Shown here: one piece after another, positions 53,103-62,140 of the stretch
Numbering within the stretch: position 1 is the first letter of the stretch
How the letters are laid out: every line of letters begins with the position of its first letter
From: Cupriavidus respiraculi
GTDB lineage: Bacteria; Pseudomonadota; Gammaproteobacteria; Burkholderiales; Burkholderiaceae
Reading direction: 5' to 3'
DNA length: 64,000 nt
Assembly (NCBI RefSeq): GCF_914271545.1
Contig: NZ_CAJZAH010000001.1
Location: 930,001-994,000 of the forward strand
Notes under the pieces: generated by a model
Database searches by the model: none
The model's input: the letters and a program-made list of their open reading frames with translations, nothing else
Told to the model about the DNA's origin: nothing
Program-made: the position numbers and the translations under genes

Positions 53103-53998
53103 ACGACGGCGCCGTGGCGCGCCGCGCGCAGCCGCTGTGGCTCAGGGCCGGACCGGCGATCTTCCTGTTGCTGTGGTCCGGCGGCTTCGTCTTCCTCAAG
53201 CTCGGCCTGCGCGATGCCGATCCCCTGACCTTCCTAGCCCTGCGCTACGCCTGCGTGGTCGGCATCCTGGCGCTGCCATGGCTCTGGCTGCGACCCGCGC
53301 TGCCCGGGACGCCCGCCGCCTGGTGCCATCTGGCGATGGTGGGCCTGCTGGTGCAGGCCGGCTATTTCGCCTTCACCTATCTGTCCCTGAAGGCCGGCAT
53401 GTCGGCCGGCGCGGTAGCGCTGATCACCTCGCAACAGCCCATCCTCGTGGGCCTGCTCGCGCCCGCCCTCGCCGGCGAACGGGTCGACCGGGTGCGCTGG
53501 CTGGGCCTCGCGCTCGGCGCCGGCGGTGCCGCCACGGTGATCGTCGCGCAGTCGTCCATCGAAGTGGCGACGCCGCTGGCGCTGCTGTTCGCGCTGCTCG
53601 CGCTCGCCGCGATGACGGCCGGCACCTTGTGGGAAAAGCGCTTCGGCACGGACGTGCATCCGGTCACCGCCAACCTCGTGCAGTACGCGGTCGCACTGGC
53701 CGTGACGGCGCCGCTGGCCTTTCTGCTCGAACCCATGCACGTGGCATGGACGCCGGAACTGCTCGGGTCGCTGGCTTATCTGGTGATCGGCAATTCCATC
53801 GTGGCCATCACGCTGCTGCTGGCCATGATTCGCCATGGCGAGGCCTCGCGCGTGTCGGCGCTGTTCTTCCTCGTGCCGCCCATGACGACGCTGATCGCGC
53901 TCGCGGTACTCGACGAACCGGTGCCCTGGCTGGCATGGCCCGGCATGCTGCTGGCCGCGGCGGGGCTGTATCTGGTGATGCGCCGGAGCGCGGGCTAG
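53099..53998 (+). CDS. EamA-family (DMT) transporter
   Basis: A 299-residue protein with ten helices in two EamA repeats; SGGFVFLKLGLRDADPLTFL in the first and GTLWEKRFGTDVHPVTANLV between the repeats are typical. GTG start within the LysR stop (GTGA). Members export metabolites or amino acids. Co-expression with the LysR gene suggests it removes a toxic or signalling compound also handled by the quinone oxidoreductase; this is inference. Confidence 0.87.
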   Translation: MNDGAVARRAQPLWLRAGPAIFLLLWSGGFVFLKLGLRDADPLTFLALRYACVVGILALPWLWLRPALPGTPAAWCHLAMVGLLVQAGYFAFTYLSLKAGMSAGAVALITSQQPILVGLLAPALAGERVDRVRWLGLALGAGGAATVIVAQSSIEVATPLALLFALLALAAMTAGTLWEKRFGTDVHPVTANLVQYAVALAVTAPLAFLLEPMHVAWTPELLGSLAYLVIGNSIVAITLLLAMIRHGEASRVSALFFLVPPMTTLIALAVLDEPVPWLAWPGMLLAAAGLYLVMRRSAG

Positions 53999-54007
53999 CG
54001 AGTCCTT

Positions 54008-55486
54008 TCAGAACGAGCCGAACATGCCGCCGAGCACGATCACGGTGATCAGGGCCACGATGGGCCCGACGATGCCGACCACCACGATATCCAGATAGCT
54101 CTCGCGGTGCGTGGCGCCGCAAACCGCGAGCAGCGTCACGACCGCGCCGTTGTGCGGCAGGCTGTCCAGCGTGCCGGCGCCGATCACCGCCACGCGGTGC
54201 ATCAGCGCCGGGTCCAGGCCGCTGGAGGCGGCGATCTCCATATAGGTTTCGCCCAGCGCCTGCAGCGCGATGGTCAGCCCGCCGGAAGCGGAACCCGTGA
54301 GCGCCGCGAGCACATTCGTCGCCACCGCCAGCGATACCAGCGGTCCGCCCTCGATGGACAGCACCCAGTCGCGCACCAGCGCGAAACCGGGCAGCGCCGC
54401 GACCACGGAGCCGAAGCCGACCAGGCTGGCCACGCTCAATACCGGAAGCACCGCCGCGTTGGCGCCCGCGTCCATGGTCAGCCGCAATGCCGGCAGCCGC
54501 CGGAAATTCAAGGCCACCAGGCACGCGATGGCGGCCAGCAGCGCCACCATGACCGACCACACGCCGCCCACCTCCATGACGCTGGTGCTGCCCCAGAACG
54601 GATCCCCCAGATAGTCCAGGTCCAGGCGCGGCAGCACGACCAGGCTCATCAGCAGGTTCACCGCGATCACCACCGCCAGCGGCAGGATCGCCACCAGCAC
54701 CGGTGGTCCGCCCGCGCTGCGTTCGCCGTGGTGCGTCTCCGCCGGATCGAACGCGTTGGCGACGATGGCGCGCTCGCGCACCAGCGCGTCGGCGCTGACA
54801 TCGGCCACGCCATGCGGGGCGCGCGCCGCCACGCCGCCCGCCATCTCCACCCGCGCGCCCGGCGCCGCCCGGCGCGCGGCGCGTTCGGCGCGGCCGAGCC
54901 ACCACAGCCCGAAGGCGAGCATGATGGCGCTGGCCACCAGTCCCAGGCCCGGCGCGGCAAACGGCGTGGTGCCGAAGAACGGCATCGGAATGGCGTTCTG
55001 GATGGCGGGCGTACCGGGCATCGCGGACATGGTGAAAGTGGAAGTCCCGAGCACGATGGCGGCGGGCATCAGCCGCGACGGGATGCCCGCCGCGGCGAAC
55101 AGCGCCTGGGCCATCGGCGCGAGCACGAAGAAGGCGACGAACAGGCTCACGCCGCCGTAGGTGACCAGCGCGCCGGCCAGCACCACGGCCAGGATCGCGC
55201 GGCCCGAGCCGAGCCGGCGCGTCATCGCCTCGGCGATGGCGGTGACCGAGCCGCTGTCGTCCATCAGCTTGCCGAACAGCGCGCCGAGCAGAAAAAGGGG
55301 GAAGACCTGCGCGACGAAGCCGGCCGCGCTCGCCATGAAGGTCTGCGTCCAGTGCGCCAGCAGCGGCTCGCCGGCGGTGGCGGCCGCCAGCAGCGCGGCG
55401 GCGGGTGCCAGCAGCAGGATGCTCCAGCCGCGATACGCGAGCCAGATCAGCGCGCCGAGCGCGATCAGGATGCCGATGAGACCCAT
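54008..55486 (-). CDS. GntP/CitM-like permease
   Basis: A 492-residue permease with about 12-13 helices. MGLIGILIALGALIWLAYRG, FGKLMDDSGSVTAIAEAMTR and the repeated ALTGSASGGLTIALQALG and GAGTLDSLPHNGAVVTLLAV segments belong to the gluconate:H+ symporter (GntP) family, close to D-beta-hydroxybutyrate and citrate permeases. It lies three bases after the patatin gene on the same strand; a lipase releasing hydroxyacids beside a hydroxyacid permease would make sense but is not proven. Confidence 0.86.
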   Translation of the reverse strand: MGLIGILIALGALIWLAYRGWSILLLAPAAALLAAATAGEPLLAHWTQTFMASAAGFVAQVFPLFLLGALFGKLMDDSGSVTAIAEAMTRRLGSGRAILAVVLAGALVTYGGVSLFVAFFVLAPMAQALFAAAGIPSRLMPAAIVLGTSTFTMSAMPGTPAIQNAIPMPFFGTTPFAAPGLGLVASAIMLAFGLWWLGRAERAARRAAPGARVEMAGGVAARAPHGVADVSADALVRERAIVANAFDPAETHHGERSAGGPPVLVAILPLAVVIAVNLLMSLVVLPRLDLDYLGDPFWGSTSVMEVGGVWSVMVALLAAIACLVALNFRRLPALRLTMDAGANAAVLPVLSVASLVGFGSVVAALPGFALVRDWVLSIEGGPLVSLAVATNVLAALTGSASGGLTIALQALGETYMEIAASSGLDPALMHRVAVIGAGTLDSLPHNGAVVTLLAVCGATHRESYLDIVVVGIVGPIVALITVIVLGGMFGSF

Positions 55487-55489
55487 GGC

Positions 55490-56542
55490 TCAGACCTCCC
55501 GCAGCAGTTGATCGAGGTCGAAGGACGACGTCTTGCCGATGGCATCCGCGCGGGTCGCCAGAAAGTCCTCGGCGCAGCGCCGGCCCTCGTCGCGCAGCAT
55601 GCACAGGAACGGCCATTCCGCGTTGAGCTTGGCGGTGTAGCCCAACTCCGGGATCTTGTCGCTGAGAATCTGGTGGATCCGCATGCCTGCCCACTGCGCG
55701 CCTTCGCAGTGGCCGGGATCGGCGACCTGGCGCAGCAGCGCGATCATGCGCAGCTCCTTGAACAGCGGCGAGTTGAAGGACACCTCGTTGATGCGGCTGC
55801 TGATCTCGCGCGCCGTGCGCGGCGTGCCGGGCCGCTCCATCGGATTGATCTGCACGAGGATCGTGTCGCGCGACTTGCATTCGCGCACCAGCGGCGTAAT
55901 GGTGGGATTGCCGACATAGCCGCCATCCCAGTACGACTCGCCATCGATCTCCACCGCCTGGTACATCGTCGGCAGGCAAGCCGAGGCGAGCAGCACCGGC
56001 GCGGTCACTTCCTGGTTCTTGAAGACGCGCCCGCGGCCGGTGCGCACATTGGTGGCGGTGACGAACAGCTGGATCGGCGCGCGGGCCAGCTCGTCGAAGT
56101 CGATCACCTCGTCGAGGATCTGGCTCAGCGGATTGAAGCCGTGCGCGTTCATCGTGTAGGGAGAGATCACGCGTGCGGCGAGGTCCAGGGCCAGGAACAT
56201 CGGCGAGGAGTCGATGGACCAGCGCCCCAGCAGGATATCGAGCGGACTGCGCCGGTAGGGGCTGAACAGCGCGGCTTCGGAGACGCGGCGCCAGAAGTCC
56301 TCGAGCGCGGCGCGCGCCCCGTCTGGGCCGCCGCGATGATGGCCGTGGACGAGCACCGCGGCGTTCATGGCGCCGGCCGAGGTGCCGGAGATGCCGTCGA
56401 TGCGCAGCCAGGGCTCCTCCAGCAAGCGGTCCAGCACGCCCCAGGTGAATGCCCCGAAGGACCCGCCTCCCTGCAGGGCGAGGTCCACGAGCGCGGGCTC
56501 GCGGCCGGACGACGATTGCGATGCGGGACGGGATACGGCCAT
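55490..56542 (-). CDS. Patatin-like phospholipase family protein
   Basis: A 350-residue lipase-fold protein. The oxyanion hole GGGSFGAF is at residues 25-32, the nucleophile Ser55 in GTSAG and the dyad Asp206 in WDGG. There is no signal peptide; the first 14 residues are Ser-rich. The family includes phospholipases and polyhydroxybutyrate-granule depolymerases. ATG 56542 has AGGAG upstream. The downstream permease starts three bases after its stop, indicating one operon. Confidence 0.88.
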   Translation of the reverse strand: MAVSRPASQSSSGREPALVDLALQGGGSFGAFTWGVLDRLLEEPWLRIDGISGTSAGAMNAAVLVHGHHRGGPDGARAALEDFWRRVSEAALFSPYRRSPLDILLGRWSIDSSPMFLALDLAARVISPYTMNAHGFNPLSQILDEVIDFDELARAPIQLFVTATNVRTGRGRVFKNQEVTAPVLLASACLPTMYQAVEIDGESYWDGGYVGNPTITPLVRECKSRDTILVQINPMERPGTPRTAREISSRINEVSFNSPLFKELRMIALLRQVADPGHCEGAQWAGMRIHQILSDKIPELGYTAKLNAEWPFLCMLRDEGRRCAEDFLATRADAIGKTSSFDLDQLLREV

Positions 56543-56715
56543 TGGAATCTCCTGCATGCCAGGGGCAATGCAGGTCATCTTAGGCCGCATTCCGGCAATG
56601 TGCGAGTGCAACATCGCCCGACTGCGCGCGTCCCCCGGGCACTGCACGCCTTTCATGTCGGCGCGATGACGGCCGGCCTGTCAAGCGCGTATGCCCCGAG
56701 CGCGGGCTGCGCGAG

Positions 56716-57801
56716 CTACGAGGCGGCGTCCGCCGCCTGCGCGATCACGCCGTACCAGCCCATGCCGCGATAGCTCTCGTAGCCGGGCGTGAGCGCATAA
56801 CCGACCAGCGCGCCATCGCCTGCACGGTACGTGCCGATGGCCTGGCCCCCGGTATCGAGCGCGAAGGTCTTCGCTTCCTTCCCGCCCTGCCGCGCGCCGT
56901 CCTTCTGCCGCTTCGAGTCCGCGATGACGCGGCCGTCCGCATCGACCAGCATGCAGCGCGTGCGCCCCCGCTCCTCGTCGGTGAGCCGGACGCTGTCGAC
57001 CACGGTCGAGGCCTGCTTCGCCCAGTCGAAGAACACCGCCAGCGCGCCGATGACCTTCCCGTCGGCGGCGCCGCCCGCGCGCACCGCGGTGGCGTATGTG
57101 GCCACCTCCGCGCCCTTCAGTTCGGCCACCGTATCGACGTTGGCGGTCGCGTACTCGTCGCCGGAGCGGGTGCGCAGCGCCGCGGCGAACCAGTCCTGCC
57201 GCGCGGCGTTGGCCACGCCCGCCACGGCGAATGTGCCCGGCCTTCCGTTGGCGACCACGCGGCCCTCCAGGTCCAGCACCCAGATGTCGAGATAGACGGT
57301 GTAGTTGTCCAGGATGACCGACAGCCGCCGTGCCGCGTGCGCGGCCGCCTCGGGCGAGCCCGCGGCCAGGCAGTCGACCACTGCGGCGTCGGTGGCCCAC
57401 CACCGCACGTCGCACGAGCGCTCGTACAGGTTGCGGTCGATCACGTCGATCATATTCAGCGCCAGATCGGTCAGACGCTGGCCCTGCTGGCGCTCCAGTT
57501 CCGCGACCATGCGCTCGCTGATCGCGCCCAGCTCGGTGCCCAGTTCGCCGGTGAGGCGGCCGATGCGGCCGGACACGTCCTTGACCTGGTTCGCGACCAC
57601 GGCAAAGCCGCGGCCCGCCTCGCCGGCGCGCGCCGCTTCGATCAGCGCGTTGATGGCCAGATAGGTCGCCTCGCGGTTGATCAGGTCGATATCGGCGATC
57701 TTGTCGCGGGAAATGCGGCGGACCTCGCGGGTCAGGTCTGCAATGACGGAACGCTGCGCCGGGCTCTGTTCCTGGCGCGGCGTTGCTGCTGCTACGGACA
57801 T
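56716..57801 (-). CDS. Soluble MCP-like signalling protein with C-terminal Cache domain
   Basis: A 361-residue protein with no transmembrane segment. Residues about 40-105 are the hairpin tip of a chemoreceptor signalling domain (ALIEAARAGEAGRGFAVVAN), and residues about 115-350 form a double-Cache sensor (YLDIWVLDLEGRVVANGRPG, ADGKVIGALAVFFDWAKQAS, MLVDADGRVIADSKRQKDGA). In usual receptors the Cache domain is N-terminal and periplasmic; here the order is reversed and both parts are cytoplasmic, and the signalling part is too short for full methylation helices. It probably joins receptor arrays and senses a cytoplasmic small molecule. GGAGGAATT precedes ATG 57801. Confidence 0.8.
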   Translation of the reverse strand: MSVAAATPRQEQSPAQRSVIADLTREVRRISRDKIADIDLINREATYLAINALIEAARAGEAGRGFAVVANQVKDVSGRIGRLTGELGTELGAISERMVAELERQQGQRLTDLALNMIDVIDRNLYERSCDVRWWATDAAVVDCLAAGSPEAAAHAARRLSVILDNYTVYLDIWVLDLEGRVVANGRPGTFAVAGVANAARQDWFAAALRTRSGDEYATANVDTVAELKGAEVATYATAVRAGGAADGKVIGALAVFFDWAKQASTVVDSVRLTDEERGRTRCMLVDADGRVIADSKRQKDGARQGGKEAKTFALDTGGQAIGTYRAGDGALVGYALTPGYESYRGMGWYGVIAQAADAAS

Positions 57802-58125
57802 CCCAATTCCTCCAGATGGTGGGCGCAGCGGACAATGGACAGGCCGTTGCGGCGGTGCATTGTGCGGGGTTATCGACGCCATTTGCATGACGCTTTAGCC
57901 ACCGGCTGGAGGGGTGTTGTGCCGCACAGTTGCGGTGCCGGGAAGGCGAGAACGGTGCGGGTTCGGGCCGCGTTGCACGCCTACAGTGCCATGGAAATCG
58001 CCGTATTGGGGCACGTTGCGCCCAGAGCCCTGGAGCGATTGGCGCGAGCCGGCCGCCCCCGCCGGAACCAAGCCTGTCCGCGGAGGGTCAGACCGTCGTA
58101 TCCGACGACAACGTTGAGGTGAAGC
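57802..58125. other. 324-base intergenic region
   Basis: The region between divergent starts of the Cache/MCP-like and zinc-ribbon genes. No convincing gene was found. GAGGTGA just before 58126 is the ribosome site of the next gene. I see no clear promoter pair; a short inverted repeat GTCG-tatc-CGAC lies near 58091-58105. Confidence 0.5.
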
Positions 58126-58431
58126 ATGGAATGTCCGGTCTGCCCCCAAACCGCTCTGGTGATGTCCGAGCGGCAAGGCATCGAAATCGACTACTGCCCC
58201 AAGTGCCGGGGCGTCTGGCTCGACCGCGGGGAGCTGGACAAGATCCTCGAGCGGGCGGTCACCGCGCAGCCGGCCGCGTCGGCACCGCCCCCACAGCAAC
58301 CGCAATACCAGCCGCAGGCGCAGCCCGCGCCCTATGGCAATGCGGGCGGCTACGGCCGGCGCGATGACGACCGCTACCGCGAGCAGAAGTACTACAAGAA
58401 AAAGAGCATCTGGCACGAGCTCTTCGACTGA
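58126..58431 (+). CDS. TFIIB-type zinc-ribbon protein
   Basis: A 101-residue protein with a zinc ribbon of ligands Cys3, Cys6, Cys24 and Cys27 (CPVC ... YCPKCRGVWLDRGELDKI), the zf-TFIIB signature, then a Pro/Gln/Tyr-rich disordered stretch and a conserved end KKKSIWHELFD. Such proteins are common in beta-proteobacteria and of unknown role; the ribbon may bind nucleic acid or protein. Confidence 0.88.
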   Translation: MECPVCPQTALVMSERQGIEIDYCPKCRGVWLDRGELDKILERAVTAQPAASAPPPQQPQYQPQAQPAPYGNAGGYGRRDDDRYREQKYYKKKSIWHELFD

Positions 58432-58443
58432 CCTTCAAACCAT

Positions 58444-58466
58444 GCCGGCCCGCACCGCGGGCCGGC
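58444..58466 (+). terminator. Strong hairpin after the zinc-ribbon gene
   Basis: GCCGGCCCGC (58444-58453) and GCGGGCCGGC (58457-58466) form a 10-bp perfect stem with a 3-base loop, followed by TTCGCTT rather than a clean T run. Confidence 0.6.
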
Positions 58467-58565
58467 TTCGCTTCGAGCCGGCGCGCGCATCCGCCGCCGG
58501 AACCCCGGCAAGTGCTTCCCCCCGCGCCGGGGCTATTCCCCTCGATCTCTCCGCTTCAATCCGCT

Positions 58566-59546
58566 TCAATCCGCCCGAATGTCCGCGCGCGCCGCCACGG
58601 CGCGCATCAGGGGCAATTCCTTGTCGATGCGCGCGCGCAGCGCGGCGCCGTTGCCGGGGGCCGGGCTCAGCCCCAGTTCCACCATCCTGGCCTTGGTCTG
58701 CGGCGCGCTGGCGACCTCCGTCAGGGCCGTCTCCAGCTTGCTGGCTACCGCGGGCGGTAGCCCGGCCGGCGCGAGCACAGCAAACCAGGTACCCATCTCG
58801 AAGCCGGGATAGCCGCTCTCGGCCACCGTCGGCACATTCGGTAGCGCCGGCAGCCGCTGCGCCGACAGCACGGCCAGCGGCTTGATCTTGCCGGCGCGGA
58901 TCAGCGGCAGCGTGGCAACGATGGTGTCGACCGCCACCGGTACCTGGCCCCCGGCCAGTGCCGTCAGGCTCGGTGCGCTGCCGTTGAACGGCACGTGCAC
59001 CATCCGGATACCGGTGGCCGACTTGAGCATCTCCCCGCCAAAGTGCACCGACGAGCCGGTGCCAAATGAGCCATAGGAGAACTTGTCCGGACTGGCCTTG
59101 GCCTGCGTCACCAGATCCTTCAGCGTCGCCACGCCGGCATTGGGATTGGCCACCAGCACCAGGCTCATGTCGGCCACCAGCCCGATCGGCGTGAAGCTCT
59201 TGTGCGGATCGAAGGGCAGGTTCTGGCGGATCGCCGGATTGAGCGTGACCGTGGTGCTCGACGCGAGCAGCAGCGTGTAGCCGTCGGGCGGGCTCTTGGC
59301 GGTCAGCGCGGCGCCCACCACGGTGCTGGCACCCGGCTTGTTCTCGACCACCACCGATTGCCCGAGCTTGTCGCTCAGCCCCACCGCGAGCAGGCGCCCG
59401 AGCACATCGGTGGCGCCCCCGGCCGCGAACGGCACGATCAGCTTGATGGGCCGGTCGGGAAACGCGCCCTGCGCATGGGCGCCGGACGCGCCCACGGCCA
59501 GCACACCGGCGAACAGCGTGGAAAGAATGCGGGGCAATGCGTTCAT
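58566..59546 (-). CDS. Bug/TctC family tripartite tricarboxylate receptor
   Basis: A 326-residue periplasmic binding protein. Signal peptide (ending GAHAQG), then FPDRPIKLIVPFAAGGATDV, the family signature, followed by VVENKPGASTVVGAALTAKS and SYGSFGTGSSVHFGGEML. Bug proteins bind carboxylates or amides. It is downstream of, and co-directional with, an amidase (40 bases apart), suggesting that both handle an amide or its acid product. Confidence 0.88.
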   Translation of the reverse strand: MNALPRILSTLFAGVLAVGASGAHAQGAFPDRPIKLIVPFAAGGATDVLGRLLAVGLSDKLGQSVVVENKPGASTVVGAALTAKSPPDGYTLLLASSTTVTLNPAIRQNLPFDPHKSFTPIGLVADMSLVLVANPNAGVATLKDLVTQAKASPDKFSYGSFGTGSSVHFGGEMLKSATGIRMVHVPFNGSAPSLTALAGGQVPVAVDTIVATLPLIRAGKIKPLAVLSAQRLPALPNVPTVAESGYPGFEMGTWFAVLAPAGLPPAVASKLETALTEVASAPQTKARMVELGLSPAPGNGAALRARIDKELPLMRAVAARADIRAD

Positions 59547-59586
59547 GACATCTCCTGGCAGGGGATGGATGGAGGAAAGGTTGGAT

Positions 59587-61059
59587 TCAGCCGAGCAACG
59601 GGCTGCGCACGCGGGAAAAACCGCCGGCCAGGTCGTAGGCATGGCCGACTTCCATCACGGCGGCGTCCGCCTGGGCCGGGCCGATGATCTGCAGGCCGGC
59701 CGGCAGACCCTGCGGTCCCACGCCGGCTGGCGCCGCCAGCGCGGGCAGGCCCGCCATCGTGGCCGGCACCACGGTCTGCATCCAGCGGTGATAGGTATCC
59801 ATCCCGCGTCCGCCCACAACGTGCGGCCAGTCCTCTTCCGCCGCGAACGGGAACACCTGAGCGGCGGGCAGCACGAGGAAATCGACGCGCTCGAACAGCG
59901 CGCGCAGCGCCTGATACCAGGCGGTGCGCACGCGCATCGCGGCATAGATGCGCGAGGCATCGAGCGCCAGGCCGCGCTCGATCTCCCACACCGCCTCGGG
60001 CTTGAGCAGCACGCGCTTGGCGGGGTCGCGGTACAGCGCCGCATTGGCGCCCGCCACGGCGAAACTGCGCAGATCGATCCAGGCCTGCCACAGGCTGTCC
60101 AGGTCGAAGGCCGGCTGCACCGGCTCGACGCGGCAGCCCGCCGTCTCGAAGTGCCGCAGCGCATCCGTGCAGACCTGCAGTACACCGGGTTCGGTTGGCA
60201 GATGGCCGCCCAGGTCGCCCAGCCAGCCGATGCGCGTGCCCTTCACGTCGCGGTCCAGCTGCGGCGCGAACGCGCCGGGCGGCTCGGCACGGCGCGTCAG
60301 CGGCAGTCGCGCATCGAAGCCGGCCTGCACGGACAGCAGCAGCGCCAGATCGGGCAGATTGCGCGCCATCGGGCCGGCCACGCTGAACTGCTGGAAGAAC
60401 ACCTCCTCGGTGGGGCCGTGCGGCACGCAGCCGAAGGACGTGCGCAGGCCATAGACGTGGTTGAAGGCGGCCGGCGTGCGCAGCGAGCCCATCATGTCCG
60501 AGCCGTCCGCCACCGGCAGCATGCGCAGCGCCACCGCGACACCGGCGCCGCCACTGCTGCCGCCGGCCGAGCGCGACGGGTCGAACGCATTGCGCGTGGT
60601 GCCGTAGACGGGGTTGTAGGTATGGCCGCCGAGCCCGAACTCCGGCGAGTTGGTGCGTCCCACGAACAGCGCGCCGCCCGCGCGCATGCGCTCGAACACC
60701 ACGGCGTCGGTCTCGCTGACCTGGCCCGCGAACAGCGGCGAGCCCTTGGTCGTGACCATACCGGCTGCCGGCATGATGTCCTTCGGCGCCTGAGGAAAGC
60801 CATGCAGCGGCCCGCGGCTCTCGCCCCTGGCCAGTTCGGCGTCGCGCTCCCGTGCCTGCGCACGCAGCGCCTCCCGGTCCATGGGCGCGACGATGGCATT
60901 GACGGTGGGATTGAAGCGGTCGATCTGGTGCAGGTACGCGCCGAGGACTTCTTCGCAGGACACCCGCCGCGCATGGATGGCACGCGACAGCGCGACGGCG
61001 TCGAGCTCGACGATATCGCCGCACGAGGAGGCATTCGGGGAGGGCACGGAGGCGGTCAT
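59587..61059 (-). CDS. Amidase signature family enzyme
   Basis: A 490-residue hydrolase with the Ser-cisSer-Lys triad: Lys93 (APKDIM), Ser168/169 (AGGSSGGAGVA) and nucleophile Ser192 (MMGSLRTPA); the spacing fits the family. The usual GSIRxPA is GSLRTPA here. Downstream lies a Bug receptor and upstream a divergent LysR gene, the usual layout of an amide catabolism unit. The start ATG 61059 was preferred to in-frame ATG 61119 because of the GGAGG just upstream. Confidence 0.88.
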   Translation of the reverse strand: MTASVPSPNASSCGDIVELDAVALSRAIHARRVSCEEVLGAYLHQIDRFNPTVNAIVAPMDREALRAQARERDAELARGESRGPLHGFPQAPKDIMPAAGMVTTKGSPLFAGQVSETDAVVFERMRAGGALFVGRTNSPEFGLGGHTYNPVYGTTRNAFDPSRSAGGSSGGAGVAVALRMLPVADGSDMMGSLRTPAAFNHVYGLRTSFGCVPHGPTEEVFFQQFSVAGPMARNLPDLALLLSVQAGFDARLPLTRRAEPPGAFAPQLDRDVKGTRIGWLGDLGGHLPTEPGVLQVCTDALRHFETAGCRVEPVQPAFDLDSLWQAWIDLRSFAVAGANAALYRDPAKRVLLKPEAVWEIERGLALDASRIYAAMRVRTAWYQALRALFERVDFLVLPAAQVFPFAAEEDWPHVVGGRGMDTYHRWMQTVVPATMAGLPALAAPAGVGPQGLPAGLQIIGPAQADAAVMEVGHAYDLAGGFSRVRSPLLG

Positions 61060-61117
61060 GGGCGGCTCTGGAACTTGGCGTTGGCGGACAGCATAGGGCA
61101 GGCGCAGGTTTTCCCGC

Positions 61118-61156
61118 AATCGACGATTATTTCAAATATCCTTGCGTGAAACGCAA
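61118..61156. promoter_or_regulatory. LysR operator candidates between amidase and LysR
   Basis: TTGCG (61142-61146) and CGCAA (61152-61156) form a perfect T-N11-A inverted repeat. A second palindrome, AATCG-A-CGATT, is at 61118-61128. Both lie in the 112-base gap between divergent starts. Confidence 0.6.
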
Positions 61157-61171
61157 ACCGGGACAAGCACC

Positions 61172-62095
61172 ATGCTATCGCATCGCCTGCAGGACACCTC
61201 GTTGCGCTACTTCCTCGAAGTAGTGCGATGCGGCTCGCTGACCGAGGCGGCGCAGCGGCTCAGCGTCACGGTGTCGGCGGTGAGCCGCCAGGTGGCCGCG
61301 CTGGAGTCGCTGCTCGGCGTGCCGCTGTTCGACCGCCATCCGCGCGGCATGGTGGCCAGCGCGGCGGGGGAAGTGCTTGCCGCCTACGCCTTGCGCGGCG
61401 CGCTGGAAGCCGACCGCGTGGTGGCCGATATCCAGGCGCTGCAGGGACTGCGCCGGGGACGCGTGCGGCTGGCCAGCTCCGCCGGCTTCGCCATCGAATT
61501 CCTGCCGCGCGCCATCGCCGCGTTTCGCGAGCGCTATCCTGGGCTGCATTTCCATCTGCGCGTGGCCCGGCCGGCGGAGGTCACGGCCATCGTGCTGCGC
61601 GGCGACGCCGACCTCGGGCTGACCTACAGCCGCGCCGCCGAACACGGCATCCGCGTGGAGCATCGCCAGCCGGCGCCCGTCATTGCCATCATGCGGCCCG
61701 ACCATCCGCTGGCGCGCTTTCGCTCCGTCACGCTCGCGCAAATGCAGCCCTACCCGATCGCCCTGCCAGAGGCGGACAACACCGTGCGGCAGCTGTTCGA
61801 CATCGGCTGCGGCGAGCGCGGCATCGCGTTCGATCCCGTGCTGGTCACCAACCATTTCGAGACGCTGACCCATTTCGTGATGCACGGCGGCGGCCTCTCC
61901 ATCTCCGGCGAGGTCACCGTGCGGGACCGCGTGCGGCGCGGCGAACTGCATGCAGCGCAGATCCGCGAACGCGGCATGAAGGGGCGCGCGATCGAACTGC
62001 AGACGTTGGCGGGCAGGACGCTGCCCGAGGGCGTGCGCGGCTTCCTGGCGTTCCTGAAGGAGCAGCTGGCGGCCGGCGATGAAAAAGCCAGGTGA
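61172..62095 (+). CDS. LysR family transcriptional regulator
   Basis: A 307-residue regulator with the helix-turn-helix at residues about 8-65 (LRYFLEVVRCGSLTEAAQRL, SAVSRQVAALESLLGVPLFD) and an effector domain of the CynR/CbbR-like group. Start ATG 61172 is next to the operator candidate at 61142-61156. It is divergent from the amidase gene and probably controls the amidase-Bug unit. Confidence 0.88.
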   Translation: MLSHRLQDTSLRYFLEVVRCGSLTEAAQRLSVTVSAVSRQVAALESLLGVPLFDRHPRGMVASAAGEVLAAYALRGALEADRVVADIQALQGLRRGRVRLASSAGFAIEFLPRAIAAFRERYPGLHFHLRVARPAEVTAIVLRGDADLGLTYSRAAEHGIRVEHRQPAPVIAIMRPDHPLARFRSVTLAQMQPYPIALPEADNTVRQLFDIGCGERGIAFDPVLVTNHFETLTHFVMHGGGLSISGEVTVRDRVRRGELHAAQIRERGMKGRAIELQTLAGRTLPEGVRGFLAFLKEQLAAGDEKAR

Positions 62096-62140
62096 GGGCT
62101 TGAGCGCCGTTCTGCGCTGCGGTTGTGACCCCGCCGCTCG

